A DNA stretch of 60,580 nucleotides from Paenibacillus campinasensis (GTDB taxonomy: Bacteria > Bacillota > Bacilli > Paenibacillales > Paenibacillaceae): the NCBI RefSeq assembly GCF_002272015.1, contig NZ_NPBY01000082.1, positions 1-60,580 of the forward strand, in the 5' to 3' direction. A model generated the notes under the pieces. That model was given only the letters and a program-made list of their open reading frames with translations. It did not search any database and was not told the DNA's origin. Numbering within the stretch: position 1 is the stretch's first letter; each line of letters starts with the position of its first letter. The position numbers were made by a program, and so were the translations under genes. Below are positions 17,521 through 25,860 of the stretch, in pieces.

Positions 17521-18452
17521 TACGAAAGCTTGCCCGTGAAGAGCATTTGCCAAACATCGATGTGACGGAGAGGGTCATGCAGCGAATTCATCACAGATCG
17601 TCTTCCAGGCCATGGCGGAGGCTGCTCAGCCCTATGGGCGCCGTAATGGGGATGTGTGTCTTGCTGCTGGTATCAGCAACGGCTTACGCGACCGCCGAGT
17701 TTATTCAGATACGGAACGCAGCCGGAGAAGTCAAGGTTCAGTACGTCTCCCCGGAGTCCAGGCCGGAGGCCGCGTCAGGGGACGACAAGTTTAAGAAGCA
17801 GGTGCTGGCCGAGGCGCAGCCCGGAGAGCTTATCGCTTATTACGTCAAGGACAAACGTGTGGGCGGAGCCAAGGCTGCCGGAGAGCAGGCTTCGTTGAAG
17901 TTCGCCTATAAGGAGCGGAAGCTGGAGGATTATGGAGCGTTTGTCCGGGAGATGAACAGAGTGGACGTCCCTGTGATGCCGGAGAAGATCGGAGAATACC
18001 TGTTTGACTACGGCACGGTACGGCCCTATTACACGGTCAATTCGATTGACGGGGATGTCTCGTTATACAACCGCACGGTCGCCGAATTGACAGCCAGGGC
18101 GCAGTCGGAGGCAGGCCGCCTGTTCATGGCGTCGATCCCGTGGACGCGAGCGTCGTCGGTAAGCGGGATATACTCCCTGGAAGGGGCGCATATCGGCATC
18201 CATGCCATGATGCTGTACGGCGCGGATGTCAAAGTTCAGCAAGAGGCGGAGAATGAGGCCGAAGTATTAGAACTGGGCTCCCGCACCATCATTTACAATG
18301 ATGTTCAGAAGGAGCATGTTCAATACCGTTATCTGAACTGGTACAACGAAGAACAGGATGCCTACTACTCCCTGACCATGGATGGCGGGAAAACATTAAC
18401 CAAGGAACAGCTGCTCAAGCTGGCCGAGGAACTGATGAATAACGGTTTATAG
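17481..18452 (+). CDS. membrane-bound anti-sigma factor-like protein
   Basis: 323 residues. The cytoplasmic N-terminus (about 1-50) contains IDVTERVMQRIHHR, resembling the sigma-binding leader of DUF4179/RsiX-like proteins. One transmembrane helix follows at about 52-72 (GAVMGMCVLLLVSATAYA), then an extracytoplasmic domain of about 250 residues without recognised enzyme motifs. The start at ATG 17481 follows GAGGAGGAG; a later ATG at 17517 overlaps the sigma stop but has no ribosome site. It presumably holds the sigma factor encoded just upstream until an envelope signal releases it. The segment after the helix (IQIRNAAGE) aligns by eye with IQYYTLQNEKGE of the anti-sigma at 44849-45805, so the two are paralogues. 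Confidence 0.8.
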   Translation: MPRTEFGHEHENMIRKLAREEHLPNIDVTERVMQRIHHRSSSRPWRRLLSPMGAVMGMCVLLLVSATAYATAEFIQIRNAAGEVKVQYVSPESRPEAASGDDKFKKQVLAEAQPGELIAYYVKDKRVGGAKAAGEQASLKFAYKERKLEDYGAFVREMNRVDVPVMPEKIGEYLFDYGTVRPYYTVNSIDGDVSLYNRTVAELTARAQSEAGRLFMASIPWTRASSVSGIYSLEGAHIGIHAMMLYGADVKVQQEAENEAEVLELGSRTIIYNDVQKEHVQYRYLNWYNEEQDAYYSLTMDGGKTLTKEQLLKLAEELMNNGL

Positions 18453-18469
18453 TCTCATGCTGCACAACG

Positions 18470-18519
18470 AACCCCCGGTGCCATCCGCTATACGGATGGC
18501 ACCGGGGGTTGTTTGGTTG
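18470..18519. terminator. strong bidirectional terminator
   Basis: AACCCCCGGTGCCATCCG pairs perfectly with CGGATGGCACCGGGGGTT over an 18-bp stem with a five-base loop. The plus side continues GTTTGGTTGTT. It serves the anti-sigma gene and the converging ArsR-type gene. Confidence 0.85.
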
Positions 18520-18545
18520 TTGCGGCTGTGAAGGAGGTGCCCCAG

Positions 18546-19481
18546 CTAGGCTCCCTCATGATTGCGTACAAAGGACAGCACGATGTCCTGGGGATGATCC
18601 CCAAAGCCGGAGCCGAACAGGTTCATGCCATTGGGATGAGCAGCATCCCGGCTCACCTCGAAGCGTACGCGGATCGGACGGTTGAACGACAGCTCCAGGT
18701 CCCCGATGGTCGTAGGACTCGCATCCTGTCCGTTGACCTGGCTTCCGCTGCCGGTGATGCGCCATTCGGTCAACAGGCCGTACTCGCTTCCGCTCCTCCA
18801 TCGCTCGGGGGTGAGCTTGCCTTTGCGGTCTCCGAAATCGGCGGGGCTCGTCCACGTTCCGACAGGGAGATCGTTGATGATCAGCGAAATATCGGAGGGC
18901 CAATTCGAATTGAAGGAAGGGGCCTCCGAGCACAGCTCCGCGCGCAGGCGAAGCTCGTCGAGTGCGGCGCCGGGCGGCATCGGATTGGCGAAATAATATT
19001 CGACATAGCCCGCTCCCGAGAACCACAGAAGTGCGGCCTCGGTTCTCTCTGGCATGTAGAACGCGCGCGGATCGTCAGGCGAGCCGATCAACGATCCGTC
19101 CCTCGCGGCCATGCCGCAGGTAGGCTCAATTGAGCAGTGTGAGAACATGCCGATCGGCATATGAATTTCCTCGATTCGCTGCAGTCCCTCACCCGGCCTG
19201 GTCGGCAGCTCCAGGAAGATCGAGCGGCAGGTGACGGCGCAAATCTTCTCCCGATTCGCCCCTTGACTGGACACAACGAGATCGGCCTGCTCCAGCATCT
19301 GAACATTGATGGAAACGGTCGGCTGCGCAACGCCAAGCACCTCGGCAAGTTGACCGACACTCATCGGTTTTTCCCCCAGCGCTTCGAGAATCCGAACCCG
19401 GACATCGCTAGACAATGCTTTGGCTACTTCTACAATCCGCGAGGCGGGATAACGGTAGGTTTCCTGTTTCCATTCACTCAT
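18546..19481 (-). CDS. ArsR-type HTH regulator with large C-terminal domain
   Basis: 311 residues. About 12-85 is a winged helix of the ArsR class (VAKALSSDVRVRILEALGEK, VGQLAEVLGVAQPTVSINVQ). About 95-305 is a beta-rich domain not found in metal-sensing ArsR proteins, with EYYFANPMPPGAALDEL, SNWPSDISLIINDLPVGTW and RVRFEVSRDAAHPNGMNLFG. It looks like a ligand-sensing jelly-roll-type module, so a sugar rather than a metal ligand is likely. The start at 19481 follows AAAGGAACGAG. It is divergent from the GH2 gene at 19629 with a near-perfect 22-bp palindrome between them, so it probably regulates that enzyme and itself. Activator or repressor cannot be told. Confidence 0.8.
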   Translation of the reverse strand: MSEWKQETYRYPASRIVEVAKALSSDVRVRILEALGEKPMSVGQLAEVLGVAQPTVSINVQMLEQADLVVSSQGANREKICAVTCRSIFLELPTRPGEGLQRIEEIHMPIGMFSHCSIEPTCGMAARDGSLIGSPDDPRAFYMPERTEAALLWFSGAGYVEYYFANPMPPGAALDELRLRAELCSEAPSFNSNWPSDISLIINDLPVGTWTSPADFGDRKGKLTPERWRSGSEYGLLTEWRITGSGSQVNGQDASPTTIGDLELSFNRPIRVRFEVSRDAAHPNGMNLFGSGFGDHPQDIVLSFVRNHEGA

Positions 19482-19536
19482 CGTCTCGTTCCTTTACTGA
19501 AGAGATTGTATGGTTCCAAGTGTACACTGAAATTTA

Positions 19537-19558
19537 TATATTGTAAATTTATAATATA
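19537..19558. promoter_or_regulatory. 22-bp palindrome, probable ArsR-type operator
   Basis: TATATT-G-TAAATTTA-T-AATATA is symmetric at 20 of 22 positions. It lies between the divergent regulator and GH2 genes, ending two bases before the GH2 -35 box. Size and AT-rich symmetry suit a dimeric winged-helix regulator. Confidence 0.65.
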
Positions 19559-19560
19559 CA

Positions 19561-19589
19561 TTGCGATTTTTATATATAGATGCTAGAAT
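19561..19589 (+). promoter_or_regulatory. sigma-A promoter of the GH2 gene
   Basis: TTGCGA at 19561-19566, a 17-base spacer and TAGAAT at 19584-19589, about 40 bases upstream of the GH2 start. Confidence 0.6.
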
Positions 19590-19628
19590 AGGGGCAAATT
19601 GAAACCAAAGAAAGGTTGTGTTGTTATT

Positions 19629-22409
19629 ATGGCGATCCCTGCAGCACCTGCCATTTCTACAGAAATCCCGCGTCCGGAGTATCCTCGACCGGATTTTGAA
19701 CGAACCGATTGGTTGAACCTGAACGGCAAATGGTCATTCCAGCTTGAAGATTCGGCAGCAGATGCAACGCAGCAAGGAAGCGGCTCTGACGAAGCATATG
19801 CGCAGCGGGCTGGCGGTGCGGCGGCTCTGTTCGACTCCGAGATCCAGGTGCCGTTTTCCTGGGCAAGCCCGTTGTCCGGTATCGGAAGCGACACGAAGGG
19901 CGTCGGCTGGTATCGGCGGGCGGTGCAATGGAAGCCTTCTGAAGAGGGGGCGAATGTTGTTCTGAAGTTTGGCGCCGTGGACTACCGCTGTGATGTGTGG
20001 GTGAACGGCCAACATGTTGGCGCTCACCAGGGTGGCTACAGCCCGTTCGAGTTCGATGTGACCGCTGTGTGGCAAGCAGAGCAGGAGAATGTCATTGTCG
20101 TGCGTGCGGAGGATAATGATCATGACTACCAGACCCGGGGCAAGCAGGGGTACGGGGAGATCAGGGGCATTTGGCAGCCAGTATGGCTGGAGTCTAGACC
20201 GCATACGCATATTCGTCAATTCAAGTTTGAGACGGCTATTGACGGAACGGTTCAGCTCACCACGGTCATTCATGCGCATGAAGCGGGGAAGGCAGAGCTT
20301 GAGCTGTCTTTCAGAGAAGGGGCAGTGAGCCATAAGGATGAGTGGGAGCTGGAGCAGGGATTGAACGAGCACACGACCCGGTTTCAGGTGAGCGATCCGC
20401 AGCTATGGAGCCCGGAGAACCCGCATCTGTATGAAGGCGCGCTCCGTCTGTCCGGATCGTTCGGGGAAGATGTGGTTCATACGTATTTTGGCATACGCGA
20501 GATCGGCACAGCCGCATTCGAAGGGCGGGACTATCGCTGGATTACGCTGAATGGCAAGCCGGTCTACCTGAACGGCACGCTGGATCAGTCCTATCATGCG
20601 ACAGGCTACTTTACGTATCCGACCGATGAGGAAATGCGCGATGAGATCTATTTGATGAAGCGGCTCGGGCTGAATTTTGTCCGTATTCACATTAAGCCGG
20701 AGGAACCGCGCAAGCTGTACTGGGCGGATAAGCTGGGCATTCTGGTGATGGAGGATATGCCTTGCTTCTGGGGCAATCCGGATGAGCAGGCGCGTTCCGC
20801 TTATGAGAGCGAGGCGCTAGAGGTGATCCAGCGCGACTGGAACCATCCTTCCATTTTCTCTTGGGTGATGTTTAATGAAACGTGGGGTCTGCGCACGGAT
20901 GGCGAGGCTGCCGGAGTCACAGGAGATGCATCGCAGCAGAGATTCTATCTGCCGGAGACCCAGGAATGGGTGCGAGCCAAGTACAAATGGGCCAAGGAGC
21001 TTGATCCGACCCGTATTGTAGAGGACAACTCCCCGTGCAACTATGATCATGTCGAGTCGGACATCAATACATGGCACTTCTATCTCAATGGATATGAGGT
21101 CGTTCGGGAGCATCTGGAGGAGGTTGTGCAGAAGACCTATCCGGGATCGAGCTTTAACTATATCGACGGCAATGTGCAAAGCGACGCGCCGCTGATGAAC
21201 AGCGAATGCGGCAATGTGTGGGGCATTCAGGGCGGCGCTGGCGACAGCGACCTGGCTTGGCACTACCGGTACATGCTGAACGAGTTCCGTCGCCATGACA
21301 AGATGTGCGGCTTCGTATTTACGGAGTTCCGCGACGTGACAAATGAGTTTAACGGGTACTACCGTCTGGACGGTACGGACAAAAAATTCGGATATGAGGA
21401 TTTTGTGCCCGGTATGACGATTGCAGATTTGCATACGGCTGATTTTGTTGTTATCGACGCTCCGCCTTGCCAAACGGTGGAACAGGGATCGACGGTGGCC
21501 GTCTCGCTGCTGGGATCAAGCTACTCGGATCAGTATCATGGTCAGCAGCTCCGCCTTGAGTGGGAACTGTCGCATGACGATGTGGGGACGCGGATTGTCT
21601 CCGATTCGGGTTCACTGGATGTGGCATGGAAGGGTTACGGCGTATCCCCTCTGGCGGATCTGAACCCGCGGATGCCGCAGCAGGATGCGGTAGCCGTTCT
21701 GGGCGTTCGGCTCCTGGATGCCGAAGGGCGTGTAGTGACGCGGAACTTTATTACATTTGATGTGCGCGGGGCACAGGACGGGGACACGGATGCAGAAGGA
21801 ACAACGATCCGCATTCCGGTCGGCGACTTCCGTGAGCACTCCTTCGAATATATGTGGGATGCGCTCCAGGGCGCCAAGGTAAATGGCGGTGGCGAAGGGC
21901 GGTTCGTCTACGACGTCCAGCTTCCGGGTCAGGAAGAAATGCCGTTCATCCGCGATATTGAGGTGCTGTTCGAAGCCGGGGCGAAGCATCTGCTGGCGCG
22001 CAATATCGAAGGCGAGCGGCTGAATCCGGATGGTACGGACTATATGCACGGGGCGTCGGCTAACGTGGAATACAATCCGAGCACCTATTACATGACGGAT
22101 GAAGAGATGCACTCTTCCCGCGTATCGGTCTGGGTGGACGGTGAACAAGTAGGCCAGTTCGTGCTGATGGACGATCCGGCCGACAGCCGCGGCGTGCTCT
22201 CCTGGCATTACCAGCCGGTTCATAACCGGCTTGAGGAAGCCGGCTCTTACGGATACCTGTGCCGGGCACAGGTGCCGGGGAGACTGGCCGCGTCGCTGAA
22301 CCACAAGCGCAGCTTCCAGCTGGAGCTGCGGGCAGAGGAAGGCGGCATCAGTCTGTACGGCCGCAATGCCGGCCGCTATCCGCTGGATCTGCAGGTGCGT
22401 TGCCGGTAA
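19629..22409 (+). CDS. glycoside hydrolase family 2 enzyme
   Basis: 926 residues, cytoplasmic (no signal peptide). The N-terminal sugar-binding domain (about 10-190) has LNLNGKWSFQL and WYRRAVQW. An Ig-like domain follows (about 190-300). The TIM barrel (about 300-600) has GLNFVRIHIKPEEPRKLYWAD split around the barrel entry, acid/base Glu in VMFNETWG (about 415) and nucleophile Glu in NSECGNVWG (about 525). The remaining 320 residues are beta-rich accessory domains. GH2 covers beta-galactosidase, beta-glucuronidase and beta-mannosidase; the exact sugar cannot be assigned. The ATG at 19629 follows AAAGG at long spacing; TTG 19599 is an alternative. No transporter is adjacent, so its substrate must enter through another system. 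Confidence 0.9.
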   Translation: MAIPAAPAISTEIPRPEYPRPDFERTDWLNLNGKWSFQLEDSAADATQQGSGSDEAYAQRAGGAAALFDSEIQVPFSWASPLSGIGSDTKGVGWYRRAVQWKPSEEGANVVLKFGAVDYRCDVWVNGQHVGAHQGGYSPFEFDVTAVWQAEQENVIVVRAEDNDHDYQTRGKQGYGEIRGIWQPVWLESRPHTHIRQFKFETAIDGTVQLTTVIHAHEAGKAELELSFREGAVSHKDEWELEQGLNEHTTRFQVSDPQLWSPENPHLYEGALRLSGSFGEDVVHTYFGIREIGTAAFEGRDYRWITLNGKPVYLNGTLDQSYHATGYFTYPTDEEMRDEIYLMKRLGLNFVRIHIKPEEPRKLYWADKLGILVMEDMPCFWGNPDEQARSAYESEALEVIQRDWNHPSIFSWVMFNETWGLRTDGEAAGVTGDASQQRFYLPETQEWVRAKYKWAKELDPTRIVEDNSPCNYDHVESDINTWHFYLNGYEVVREHLEEVVQKTYPGSSFNYIDGNVQSDAPLMNSECGNVWGIQGGAGDSDLAWHYRYMLNEFRRHDKMCGFVFTEFRDVTNEFNGYYRLDGTDKKFGYEDFVPGMTIADLHTADFVVIDAPPCQTVEQGSTVAVSLLGSSYSDQYHGQQLRLEWELSHDDVGTRIVSDSGSLDVAWKGYGVSPLADLNPRMPQQDAVAVLGVRLLDAEGRVVTRNFITFDVRGAQDGDTDAEGTTIRIPVGDFREHSFEYMWDALQGAKVNGGGEGRFVYDVQLPGQEEMPFIRDIEVLFEAGAKHLLARNIEGERLNPDGTDYMHGASANVEYNPSTYYMTDEEMHSSRVSVWVDGEQVGQFVLMDDPADSRGVLSWHYQPVHNRLEEAGSYGYLCRAQVPGRLAASLNHKRSFQLELRAEEGGISLYGRNAGRYPLDLQVRCR

Positions 22410-22501
22410 CATCCAGGCGGCAGACCGATGTCTGGCTGGCTGGCAGTAAGAAGGCAAGCATCATAGAAGGCGACCAGGGGCTTCCGGGTTGACCGAATCA
22501 C

Positions 22502-22553
22502 GAAAGAGGCTGTCCCAAAGTCATCGTAGATGACTAGGGACGGCCTCTTTTAT
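22502..22553. terminator. bidirectional terminator
   Basis: AAAGAGGCtGTCCC pairs with GGGACgGCCTCTTTT, with an inner AGTCATC/GATGACT stem. It separates the converging GH2 and MFS genes. Confidence 0.8.
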
Positions 22554-22631
22554 AAGGAAGTAATAAATATTAAAATTGTAGCCTCCGCTATAAATCCATT
22601 TCTTCTGTTATTAAATATTCGATGTTAAGCA

Positions 22632-23807
22632 TTAATTCGCTGACTCTATCGCCGGATACCGTGATGACATGCTGGACAATACAAACACGGCAATGATAGC
22701 GATGAGTACGCCGATTATACCGAACCAAGTAATGGATGCAAGAGAAATATGGTTAACGATCAGCCCGCCGATTCCTGCGCCGAAGGCCATGGCAAGCTGC
22801 ATCATGGAACTGTTCAAGCTTAGCATGACGCCCGAGGATTCAGGAACGAGCGTAATCAGATTGAATTGCTGTGCCGGAGCCGATGACCAGGCGGCAAAAG
22901 ACCAGAGGATCAAAATGGCGAATACGGCAGTGACCGACTGTCCGACGAAGGATAGCAAAATCAACGAAATGACGTGAAGTACCATCCCTGAAACGAGCGT
23001 GAAAAGAACGCCACGTTTATCCGCGCTGTAGCCGCCGACTTTCGACCCAATCAAGCTAGCGATGCCGAACACGAGCAGGGCTGCGCTAATCAATGATTCA
23101 TCTAAATGAGTCACTTCTAGCAGAAAAGGGGAGATGTAGGTATAAGCGAGAGAATATCCCCCTAACCAGAAAAAAGTAATCGCCAATGCAACCAAAACCT
23201 GAGGTTCTTTTAACAAAGCTAATTGCTTGATCAGACGAACAGGCTTGTCGCCCTGAATACGTGGAAAGACCGAAGCAATAACAAACATGGCTATGACCCC
23301 GACAATTGCGATGGCCAGAAATACAGATTTCCAGCCAAAAGCCGAGGCTACCAATCTGCCGAGCGGGACTCCGATAATGAGCGATGCAGTTAAGCCCATG
23401 GTGACGTTGGCGATAGCGCTGGCCTGCTTGCCTGGCGAAGCGATTTTGGCGGCGATGCTGAGCGCGTTAACAGTAACCACCCCGGCACCTAACGCCGTAA
23501 TGATTCTCGCCGCAATGAAGAAACCAAAGCCGGACAATATAAATGTCAGCAGATTTGCAGCAATAAAGAAGCCCAGGGAATAAAGGAGGAGCTTGCGCCG
23601 GTCCATTTTAGCCGTCAGCGCCATTAGAATAGGCGTTCCGACCGCATAGGCCAGAGAATAGACTGTAATGAGCTGGCCTGCTGCCGCAACGCTTGTTCCT
23701 AATGCCCCTGCGATCCTGTCCAAAATCCCGGAAATAACATAATTAGATGTTCCTACTAAAAAGGTGATCAAGACTAGAACGTAAATTTTCCATGTGCTTT
23801 TCATCAT
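22632..23807 (-). CDS. MFS transporter, DHA1-type
   Basis: 391 residues with about twelve hydrophobic segments. The family signature region between helices 2 and 3 reads ALTAKMDRRKLLLYSLG, and GPLGRL-type loops are represented by GVPLGRLVASAFGW. The size and signature match DHA1 drug/sugar exporters (AraJ/YdeA-like). The ATG at 23807 follows CAGGAG. The divergent TetR gene and two palindromes between them suggest substrate-responsive repression, the usual layout for a multidrug efflux pump. The substrate is unknown. Confidence 0.88.
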   Translation of the reverse strand: MMKSTWKIYVLVLITFLVGTSNYVISGILDRIAGALGTSVAAAGQLITVYSLAYAVGTPILMALTAKMDRRKLLLYSLGFFIAANLLTFILSGFGFFIAARIITALGAGVVTVNALSIAAKIASPGKQASAIANVTMGLTASLIIGVPLGRLVASAFGWKSVFLAIAIVGVIAMFVIASVFPRIQGDKPVRLIKQLALLKEPQVLVALAITFFWLGGYSLAYTYISPFLLEVTHLDESLISAALLVFGIASLIGSKVGGYSADKRGVLFTLVSGMVLHVISLILLSFVGQSVTAVFAILILWSFAAWSSAPAQQFNLITLVPESSGVMLSLNSSMMQLAMAFGAGIGGLIVNHISLASITWFGIIGVLIAIIAVFVLSSMSSRYPAIESAN

Positions 23808-23984
23808 TCACACTCCTGATGTGTTTTAAAAATCTCGGGACTATCGTTACTAACCGACAGGCGGTCTCGAATAATATAAAACGTTTGTGCTCCTTCGTAG
23901 CGACTGTTATGAAACGGACATGGTTCTCTCTCCTTTTGTAAAAAGCGACATTCGTATTGCTTCTATACATCACTAGTAGCTTGA

Positions 23985-23998
23985 ACAACACGTGTTGT
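23985..23998. promoter_or_regulatory. palindrome ACAACACGTGTTGT, probable TetR operator
   Basis: A perfect 14-base palindrome in the intergenic region of the divergent MFS and TetR genes. It overlaps TGTTGT, which with a 17-base spacer and TATAGA could be the MFS promoter on the minus strand. Confidence 0.6.
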
Positions 23999-24053
23999 AT
24001 TTGTATGCTATAATAACAACCGAATGGTTCGCAATCATCAATAATCTTGAACC

Positions 24054-24067
24054 GTTGTATAGACAAC
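24054..24067. promoter_or_regulatory. second operator-like repeat GTTGT-N4-ACAAC
   Basis: It carries the same half-site words as the palindrome at 23985 in opposite order, about 40 bases upstream of the TetR start. It may give autoregulation. Confidence 0.45.
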
Positions 24068-24108
24068 ACCGTTTCTATAATGTCGTTTTACTGGGGGGGA
24101 TCTTAACC

Positions 24109-24699
24109 ATGACAATTAATAAGAATCAAGCAGATCCTCGTGTGATACGTACACGGCGGCTCCTTCAAGACGCTTTTGATTCCTTAATTCAAGAAAAAGA
24201 TTTTGATTCGATAACCGTTAGGGATATTGCAGAGCGGGCTACTGTTAACAGAACGACTTTTTATGCGCACTTTGTAGATAAATTCGAAATTCTTGAGGCC
24301 AGATTAATGGAATCATTTATGACGATCATAAATCGTAAAATAAGTGGTCATGAAGTTTTAACTGAAGAAACAATTCGGAGTATTTTCCTGGGGTTATGCG
24401 AATTTCATAAGGATCTAGGCACTATATGCAAAAAAAGAAATACATCGCTTGTACCTGCATTCGAAATTCAAATAAAGAAAAAAATTCAAGCGATACTTCT
24501 TTCCTTGATAGACAAAGACAAGATGCTACTGACTCCAAACACGCAATTCTTAATAAATACGGCTTCTATCATGTTAAGTTGGGGGATGTATGGTGCGGCT
24601 TACGTATGGAACAATGAGGGGCGTCTAATAAGTGCGGAAATATTCGTTGAGCAGACTATGCCCTTAGTGATGAACGGAGCCAAAGAATTGCTGGGATAG
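24109..24699 (+). CDS. TetR-family regulator
   Basis: 196 residues. The N-terminal HTH (about 15-60) reads RRLLQDAFDSLIQEKDFDSI, then TVRDIAERATVNRTTFYAHF, a classic TetR start. The C-terminal helical domain (about 70-196) is of the TetR_C type seen in Firmicutes (TASIMLSWGMYGAAYVWNNEG). The ATG at 24109 follows GGGGGGGA; the frame is open further upstream without a site. It probably represses the divergent MFS exporter and itself through the palindromes at 23985 and 24054. Base composition is AT-richer than in the flanking genes. Confidence 0.9.
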   Translation: MTINKNQADPRVIRTRRLLQDAFDSLIQEKDFDSITVRDIAERATVNRTTFYAHFVDKFEILEARLMESFMTIINRKISGHEVLTEETIRSIFLGLCEFHKDLGTICKKRNTSLVPAFEIQIKKKIQAILLSLIDKDKMLLTPNTQFLINTASIMLSWGMYGAAYVWNNEGRLISAEIFVEQTMPLVMNGAKELLG

Positions 24700-24825
24700 G
24701 TTCTGTCGCTAATGAAGAGCAACCGGAATTTCCGGCGACTCTTGCTTCGCGGCTTACCAAAAGTAAGTTGGAAGTCGGGTGGCTTTCGTTTGCCCATAAT
24801 CTGCTCAAATAGGCAATGATGAACC

Positions 24826-24875
24826 AAAAAGCGCGAGTCTCGGGGGCTAAGTAACCTTCAAGACTCGCGCTTTTA
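24826..24875. terminator. terminator in the 24700-25032 gap
   Basis: AAAAGCGCGAGTCT pairs perfectly with AGACTCGCGCTTTT around a 20-base loop, with A and T runs on each side. It ends both the TetR transcript and the converging M50-like gene. Apart from this stem the 333-base gap shows only a small CCGGAAATTCCGG-like hairpin near 24725. Confidence 0.8.
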
Positions 24876-25032
24876 TGCTTAAAGTTAGAGACAAGGCCAT
24901 CCCTGCCTAGAAAAAACTACGTTTAGGACTGCTCCTTTTATTCATATTGATGAGTACCGGAAGGCGAACGAATGGTGTTGCAGTCATTTGACTCGCTTCT
25001 GGTACTGGTCTAGTTCTGACTTCTGTCAGCAC

Positions 25033-25692
25033 CTATCTTTTTTGCCAGAAGAACTGAAGCGCCACCTTGGCACACCACAGGGCAAAGAGAAAGAAGAGCA
25101 GCGCCCACACAATCGCAGGCAAAAAGGTTAAATTCGCCAGATTGGTGGCATCGCCTGCATGTCCGGGGGCGGTCAGCGCCCGCATGCCCAGGCTTAACGG
25201 CCCGACAACGGATTCCTCCAGACAGAGGAAGGCGAGCAGCAGATAATAAAAGTTGCGTATCCGGACACCGAGGAAGTAAAAGATCAGGTTGATGACGATG
25301 AAGATGCCAAGCCACCAAACACCGTACCCCGAGCGCACGAAGAAGATGAGCATCACCAGCGCAAGCCCGGTAATGAGCAGCAACCCCTGCTCCTGCTTCT
25401 TCTTGGCATACAAATAAAACATAAGGATGGCAAATAACGATGCAGATATATATCCTGCCAGAGACACGATGATCGGTCCCCAGCCGGCAGTCAGAACAGA
25501 GTAGGTAACACCGCTGTGGTCCGGGTTCAGCTCAATGCTGAGCACACGCCCTGACATCAGAAGCGTCACAAAGGCGTGCCCGAGCTCGTGAATCATCGTA
25601 TCCAGGATGCGGAACCAGGAGGAGAATGGAATTAGCCGGGTCAAGAACGCGGCGACTGCAAGAAATAACACTGCTTTGAGCCATTTATTCAT
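25033..25692 (-). CDS. M50-type membrane metalloprotease-like protein
   Basis: 219 residues, with about six hydrophobic segments. HELGH (about residue 36) lies at the start of a membrane helix, as in site-2-protease-like M50B proteins. A partner aspartate for a third zinc ligand is not obvious: the later membrane part (ALTAPGHAGDATNLANL) has no clear LDG-type motif, so it may not be a full protease. The ATG at 25692 follows AAAGGAAA. It is divergent from the TerB cassette, 168 bases away, and could share its regulatory region. Whether it belongs to that system is unknown. Confidence 0.7.
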   Translation of the reverse strand: MNKWLKAVLFLAVAAFLTRLIPFSSWFRILDTMIHELGHAFVTLLMSGRVLSIELNPDHSGVTYSVLTAGWGPIIVSLAGYISASLFAILMFYLYAKKKQEQGLLLITGLALVMLIFFVRSGYGVWWLGIFIVINLIFYFLGVRIRNFYYLLLAFLCLEESVVGPLSLGMRALTAPGHAGDATNLANLTFLPAIVWALLFFLFALWCAKVALQFFWQKR

Positions 25693-25860
25693 TGGGAAGT
25701 TTCCTTTCCAGCTATCGTCGGCTGACAAATGGATTCAGTATATTATAACATGATCGGGTTCATAAAGATTCGCGCCGTTCGCTCCCGGAAAAATGCGAAA
25801 ATACATTCGGGTCCGCTCGTAAAATGGTATAATTGGAGTTATGATGGAGGTTCGTTAAGG

